Positions 5,546 to 8,890 of a DNA stretch of 8,890 bases are shown here, in pieces. The translations under genes and the position numbers were made by a program. Source of the DNA: Verrucomicrobiota bacterium (GTDB lineage Bacteria > Verrucomicrobiota > Verrucomicrobiia > Chthoniobacterales > UBA10450); the NCBI GenBank assembly GCA_003218345.1, contig QHNF01000205.1, forward strand, positions 1-8,890, written 5' to 3'. Within the stretch, counting starts at the first letter, position 1. Every line of letters begins with the position of its first letter. The notes under the pieces were generated by a model that worked only from the letters and a program-made list of their open reading frames with translations, had not been told where the DNA came from and ran no database searches.

Positions 5546-6571
5546 CTAACTCACATGCGCAGCTTCCGCGGTGGCGAGACTTGTGGCGCGATAATCTTCG
5601 CGTCGCTCGCCGAAAAGCTGCCGTATCACTTCTTCCACTGGCACTTCCTGGACGTTGATATCGCTGACATCGCAAGCTTCCAGTAATCGCCGGCAGGTTT
5701 CCGTGACTTTTGCGCGCGAAACTTTTAGCTGCACCGAAACAGGCGTTTGTTCAGTCACTTCACCGAAAGCAGAAAGATCTCGCATCGCCTCTTTTTCAAA
5801 AGTAAGACTCAGAATTTTGTAGCCGGAAAAGCGATCGACGATCTGTGCCAGCGGGCCGTCAAAGAAGATTTTGCCATGATCGATTACAAGAACGCGATGA
5901 CACAGCTCCTGGATATCCTGCATGTAGTGGCTGGTTAGCAGTGTTACGATCTGATGTTCCTGGTTGTAGATACGCAGAAACTCGCGGACCCGTTTTTGAC
6001 TCACTACGTCCAGCCCGATGGTCGGTTCGTCGAGAAAGAGTACCCGCGGCTCATGAATAAGCGCGGAAATCAGCTCCATCTTCATCCGTTCGCCTAACGA
6101 GAGTTCACGGACCATCACATTCATTTTGTCCTGCACTTCCAAAAGCTCCGACAATCCGTCCACCACTTTTTTGAACCGCGCGCGGTCGATGCCATAAATG
6201 GCACGATTGAGTTCGAGTGACTCTTGCGCAGGCAGATCCCACCAGAGCGCATTCTTTTGTCCCATCAATAGGCTAAATTGCCGTTTCATTTCATTGCGTC
6301 GTTCCCACGGAACGAAGTCGAGCACGCGCGCCTCACCCGACGTCGGGTTCAGCAGGCCAGAAAGCATCTTGAGTACGGTGGTTTTGCCCGCGCCGTTCGG
6401 GCCGAGAAAGCCAACGAACTCGCCTTCCTCGATGCTAAAGGAAACGTGGTCGGCCGCACGCGTCTCATCGTAACGCCGGCTTACCAAGCCTTTAATTGAT
6501 CCCCAGAGGCCGCGCTCCTTCCGGTACGTGCGATAAATCTTGGTCAGGCCCGAAGCTTTGATCATTGGCAT
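5546..6571 (-). CDS. ABC-2 type transporter ATP-binding protein (COG4586-like)
   Basis: Cytoplasmic ATPase subunit of an ABC exporter. All nucleotide-binding motifs are present: Walker A GPNGAGKT at 57-64, Q-loop Gln105 in LLMGQKNALWWDLP, signature LSLGER at 157-162, Walker B VLFLDEPT at 177-184, D-loop GLD at 186-188 and the switch His215 in LLTSHYM. An N-terminal insertion (about residues 14-40, YRKERGLWGSIKGLVSRRY) precedes the usual first strand, and a C-terminal extension follows the domain. Both are typical of the uncharacterised COG4586 group, which normally works with two ABC-2 permeases. No permease gene lies on either side here, so the partners must be elsewhere or lost. Start at 6571; Met3 is an alternative, and no strong Shine-Dalgarno is seen. 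The cargo is unknown. Confidence 0.9.
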   Translation of the reverse strand: MPMIKASGLTKIYRTYRKERGLWGSIKGLVSRRYDETRAADHVSFSIEEGEFVGFLGPNGAGKTTVLKMLSGLLNPTSGEARVLDFVPWERRNEMKRQFSLLMGQKNALWWDLPAQESLELNRAIYGIDRARFKKVVDGLSELLEVQDKMNVMVRELSLGERMKMELISALIHEPRVLFLDEPTIGLDVVSQKRVREFLRIYNQEHQIVTLLTSHYMQDIQELCHRVLVIDHGKIFFDGPLAQIVDRFSGYKILSLTFEKEAMRDLSAFGEVTEQTPVSVQLKVSRAKVTETCRRLLEACDVSDINVQEVPVEEVIRQLFGERREDYRATSLATAEAAHVS

Positions 6572-6665
6572 AAAGTGAGATGAATAACGGCGTGCAGTAC
6601 GAAATTACTCCGCGATCTGTCCGAGCGCCATCAGCAGACGGCGAGCGTGCGCGCGCAAGATTTTT

Positions 6666-7331
6666 TCAGTCGCGTCGCCAAAATTCATTCATTTTGCGCC
6701 AGACGACATCTTCGTTGTTCCGACGGTCAATGAGAGCATCCACTTTTCGATTTTCGGCGTAGCGAAACAAGATGCGACCTTCGACGCCTTTACGGAAAAA
6801 GATCTCGCACCCTTCAGGCAGAAGTTGCTCACGCTTGCCATTGTGCTCCACGTGTAAGTTTCCAGCTTCGATAAAAACCCTCCTGGTTTCGCCGGGCGCC
6901 AACTCATAGTCTCCGGTGAAATCGACGAGTTTTTTCGGGTCGATCTTGCCCGCAGCGGGATCTTCGTAGTAGCGCATTGCCTGACTGGACACGATTTGCC
7001 AGATGCCATTGCGCCGCAGCCACGTGTCAGTGGCGTGATAACGAGCGGAGAGTTTCTGGCCGAAAATGGTTTCCGCTTCCTCGAGATCGTAACTCAGGAT
7101 GGCTGTGTCGCCGTGAATGATGCTCTGGGCCCTGGCGATCTTGATCGTGCCGGAATAACCTTTCGGCAGCGGCGCAATATCGGCGATCAGCTGCGCTTTG
7201 TTTAAATTGCGCCCTTTCTCGTAGGCGAAGATACAATCGTCAGCGAAATATTTTTTCCACGGCTCCTTATTGCCTGGCACTACCGCATCAAAAAGTTCCT
7301 GAGTGCGGCGAACGAGTTCCTCCTGCGTCAT
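6666..7331 (-). CDS. NTF2-like protein with C-terminal DUF3471-like domain
   Basis: A 221-aa protein. Residues 1-120 look like an NTF2/SnoaL/DUF4440 domain: TQELFDAVVPGNKEPWKKYFADD, an HGDTAILSYDLEEAE strand pair, and ARYHATDTWLRRNGIWQIVSSQ, the hallmark end of DUF4440-type sequences. Residues 135-215 (FTGDYELAPGETRRVFIEAGNLHVEHNGKREQLLPEG and onward) resemble the DUF3471 beta domain often found after beta-lactamase-like or NTF2 domains; I break that stretch at the Gly-Glu pair, and the pattern is the Y-x-Y, LHV and L-P-E-G spacing. No signal peptide is visible. I chose ATG 7331, which has GGTGG just upstream; a TTG at 7370 would add 13 residues and sits directly after an in-frame stop. Such proteins are often secreted, so the missing signal peptide is notable. 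Function unknown. Confidence 0.75.
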   Translation of the reverse strand: MTQEELVRRTQELFDAVVPGNKEPWKKYFADDCIFAYEKGRNLNKAQLIADIAPLPKGYSGTIKIARAQSIIHGDTAILSYDLEEAETIFGQKLSARYHATDTWLRRNGIWQIVSSQAMRYYEDPAAGKIDPKKLVDFTGDYELAPGETRRVFIEAGNLHVEHNGKREQLLPEGCEIFFRKGVEGRILFRYAENRKVDALIDRRNNEDVVWRKMNEFWRRD

Positions 7332-7373
7332 CGCCACCGGGTCTGCGCAACTTGATTGCAGTGGAGCCAAGAT

Positions 7374-7496
7374 TCATGCTTCATAACTTGTCCACTTGGC
7401 TTGCCAACGACCATCAGAAATGTCTTTGAGCGTGTAAAGCTGGCTGGTTCCTGTTAGCGCAAAACAAGGTGGAGTGCTTGCGTGGGCGAGTTGCGC
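7374..7496 (-). other. Unrecognised 40-codon open stretch after the toxin remnant
   Basis: After the terminal stop of the toxin remnant (7499-7497) the same minus-strand frame stays open for 40 codons to a TGA at 7376-7374. It contains FALTGTSQLYTLKDISDGRW and QAKWTSYEA, which looks like plausible protein rather than random sequence. It has no start codon and I do not recognise the family. It may be the tail of another decayed gene or simply chance. Confidence 0.2.
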
Positions 7497-7700
7497 CTAT
7501 CCGAAAAGTTTATCGACCTCGTTGTGCGTTCCAATCTAAATCCAAACCACTATCTCGGCCGATCATTCGCCGTCTGCTCTACATTGTTCGCTGATCCGCA
7601 CAGACCAAAGGTCTTCGTAACCGGCTAACTTTTTGAATCGTAAAGAAGGATGATCAGGATCATCTGCGAACATGCGATATGCTCATCTTGCAGCTTCTCG
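7497..7700 (-). pseudogene. Decayed RelE/ParE-superfamily toxin (C-terminal part)
   Basis: One minus-strand frame reads REAAR, stop, AYRMFADDPDHPSLRFKKL, AGYEDLWSVRISEQCRADGE, stop, SAEIVVWI, stop, IGTHNEVDKLFG, terminal stop. HPSLRFKKL, a WSVRIS strand, an EIVVW strand and the final IGTHNEVDKL are the hallmark sequence of a common chromosomal type II toxin group in the RelE/ParE superfamily, whose members end in forms such as WFWIGSHxxYDxL. The three internal stops (7685-7683 TGA, 7565-7563 TGA, 7538-7536 TAG) each sit where Arg, Arg and Trp are expected, so each fits a single transition (CGA to TGA twice, TGG to TAG). The N-terminal third is missing. The gene cannot make an active mRNA interferase. 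The sequence pattern is seen directly; the family naming is from knowledge. Confidence 0.75.
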
Positions 7701-7794
7701 CGTTCGCGGATCGCGCGAATTCCGTTACAGCGGAGTGTTTTTTAGCAGGCAGCGCCTCGCAAATGTCAATAATTTCTTTTGTTTCAGTACTCAC
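7660..7794 (-). pseudogene. Antitoxin N-terminal remnant coupled to the aminotransferase stop
   Basis: A GTG at 7794 overlaps the stop of the aminotransferase gene (GTGA) and opens a 44-codon frame. The first 28 residues, STETKEIIDICEALPAKKH then SAVTEFAR, follow the pattern of small antitoxins that start with an alpha helix, an ALP turn and an (E/D)FA(R/E) motif, usually followed by a longer toxin-binding tail. Here the frame instead runs out of phase into the toxin remnant and ends at 7660. The likely history is a deletion or frameshift around 7700-7715 that removed the antitoxin C-terminus and toxin N-terminus. It might still be translated by coupling, but as a truncated peptide. Assignment rests on the pattern plus the toxin directly downstream. 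Confidence 0.55.
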
Positions 7795-8867
7795 CGCTTT
7801 GAACAATCATCCAAACATCGAAGCAAATGCGCAACCGTTTCCTCAGTTTCGTCGCCCATGTTAGAGAGACGAAAGGTTTTGCCTCGGATTTTGCCATAGC
7901 CGGGATCGATCACAAGATGATGCTTGTTGCGAAGTTTCCTCGCGAACTCCAGAACGTCGATCTCCCTATTGTTTTTGACGCAGGTGAGCGTTTTTGAGCG
8001 GAATCCTTCTTCCGCGAAGAATTCGAAACCAGTGCGGCGGACCCAATCGTGTACCAATGCGTTGGTGCGCGCGTGGCGAGCGAAGCGTGCTTCCAAGCCT
8101 TCTTCGAAAATTTCGTTCAGCTTTGATTGCAACCCGTGAATGTGCGCGATGCTGGGCGTGCTTGGGGTCATCCATTGTGCCTGCTGCTTCTTGAACTCCA
8201 GGAAATCAAAATAAAACCCGCGGTTGGGAATTTTTTCCGCGCGCGCAAACGCCTTCTCCGAAACGGAGAACAATGAAAAACCTGGCGGGAGCGCGAGCGC
8301 TTTTTGCGCGCCTGTGAGCATTACGTCGATACCGAGAGAGTCCATATCGATTTTCACGCCGGAAAAAGATGAAACCGTATCGACGATGAGCGCCACATCA
8401 GGATACTTGGCGAGAATGCAGCAGATTTCTGGGAGCGGATTCATCACGCCCGTTGAAGTCTCGTTGTGGACCAGGGTGACGGTGTCGAATTTTCCAGTGG
8501 CCAACTGTCTATCCACAGTTTTGTGATCGATATGTTTTCCCCATTCGACTTGGAGCGGCTCGGCCGTTTTTCCGCAGCGCTTTGCAACGTCGAACCAGTT
8601 GTCCGAGAACGCGCCGCACATGCAGCAAAGCACCTCACGATCGACCAGGTTCCTGATTGAAGCCTCCATTACGCCCCACGCCGACGAGGTCGAAAGAAAC
8701 ACTGGCTGCTTTGTTCCGAATAGTCTCTGGAGCCCTGGATATATCGCGCGGTATAGATCCTTAAAACCTTCGCCGCGATGCCCAATCATCGGCTGCGAAA
8801 ACGCTGCCCAAGTTTTTTCTGATACTTCAACGGGACCTGGAGTGAAAAGCTTGTCGTGTGGAATCAC
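7791..8867 (-). CDS. Class V PLP aminotransferase, alanine/serine-glyoxylate type
   Basis: A 358-aa fold-type I PLP enzyme of the PucG/AGXT-like branch (COG0075), which transfers the amino group of alanine or serine to glyoxylate or another keto acid. The N-terminal signature LFTPGPVEV is followed by IGHRGEGF (28-35), the cofactor-phosphate loop LSTSSAWGVMEA (58-69), HNETSTGVMNP (134-144), the pyridine-binding Asp163 in VDTVSSFSG, and the Schiff-base Lys189 in LTGAQKALALPPG. The C-terminal domain ends with DPGYGKIRGKTFRLSNMGD, typical of the family. The start is a GTG at 8867; an in-frame TGA lies a few codons upstream and MIPHDKLFTPGPV fits the family N-terminus. The exact amino donor cannot be told; it could serve in serine/glycine metabolism. 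The stop overlaps the antitoxin remnant. Confidence 0.9.
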   Translation of the reverse strand: MIPHDKLFTPGPVEVSEKTWAAFSQPMIGHRGEGFKDLYRAIYPGLQRLFGTKQPVFLSTSSAWGVMEASIRNLVDREVLCCMCGAFSDNWFDVAKRCGKTAEPLQVEWGKHIDHKTVDRQLATGKFDTVTLVHNETSTGVMNPLPEICCILAKYPDVALIVDTVSSFSGVKIDMDSLGIDVMLTGAQKALALPPGFSLFSVSEKAFARAEKIPNRGFYFDFLEFKKQQAQWMTPSTPSIAHIHGLQSKLNEIFEEGLEARFARHARTNALVHDWVRRTGFEFFAEEGFRSKTLTCVKNNREIDVLEFARKLRNKHHLVIDPGYGKIRGKTFRLSNMGDETEETVAHLLRCLDDCSKR

Positions 8868-8871
8868 GGTA

Positions 8872-8890
8872 AACGCTCAACGCTCAACGC
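8872..8890. repeat. Heptamer tandem repeat at the window edge
   Basis: AACGCTC is repeated about 2.7 times (8872-8890) and runs off the window, directly upstream of the aminotransferase start. A longer array may continue outside. It leaves only a 4-nt gap before the GTG start, so the ribosome-binding region lies within the repeat. Confidence 0.5.

Noticed and set aside
6580..6762. Plus-strand 60-codon frame over the ABC/NTF2 junction
   Set aside because: Antisense to the NTF2-like gene end and of low-complexity composition; no family resemblance.
7672..7899. Plus-strand frames of 61-75 codons opposite the toxin-antitoxin remnant
   Set aside because: They are antisense to the aminotransferase end and the toxin remnant and lack protein-like features.

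Overview
The window reads as a stretch of ordinary bacterial chromosome, most likely from a soil-type member of the Verrucomicrobiota (Chthoniobacterales-like). This placement is an inference: it rests on the directly overlapping folP-cdaA pair, the style of the palindromic intergenic repeats, the mixed moderately high-GC codon use and poor Shine-Dalgarno signals. No rRNA, tRNA, CRISPR array, transposase or phage gene was seen.

Left part (1-2734). After a GC-rich palindromic leader come folP (dihydropteroate synthase) and cdaA (membrane diadenylate cyclase), joined by an ATGA overlap. Hidden in another frame at the 3' end of cdaA is a 49-codon reading frame. It looks exactly like the membrane-anchor start of a YbbR/CdaR protein and then stops, so the usual cdaA-cdaR pairing seems reduced to a mini-gene or remnant. 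Facing it on the minus strand is a small SprT-like zinc metalloprotein. A 379-bp intergenic stretch follows, holding a probable rodA promoter with an inverted repeat over its -35 element.

Middle (2735-5545). The plus strand carries rodA (SEDS peptidoglycan polymerase), scpA (condensin kleisin subunit) and an atypical SDR/NAD-dependent epimerase. A palindromic repeat of about 30 bp sits just after rodA. A second copy overlaps the end of the epimerase gene and provides its stop codon.

Right part (5546-8890). All genes are on the minus strand. In transcription order they are a class V PLP aminotransferase, a decayed toxin-antitoxin locus, an NTF2-like protein with a C-terminal DUF3471-like domain, and an ABC-2 type ATPase of the COG4586 type without a permease next to it. 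The decayed locus (about 7497-7794) is the main unannotated content. An antitoxin N-terminus starts on the aminotransferase stop (GTGA overlap) and runs into the C-terminal two thirds of a RelE/ParE-superfamily toxin broken by three in-frame stops, each explicable by one transition from Arg or Trp codons.

The intact genes are mostly housekeeping: folate synthesis, c-di-AMP signalling, cell-wall elongation and chromosome segregation. I see no intact new multi-gene system. The items most worth a second look are the YbbR mini-frame, the dead toxin-antitoxin locus and the repeat family.
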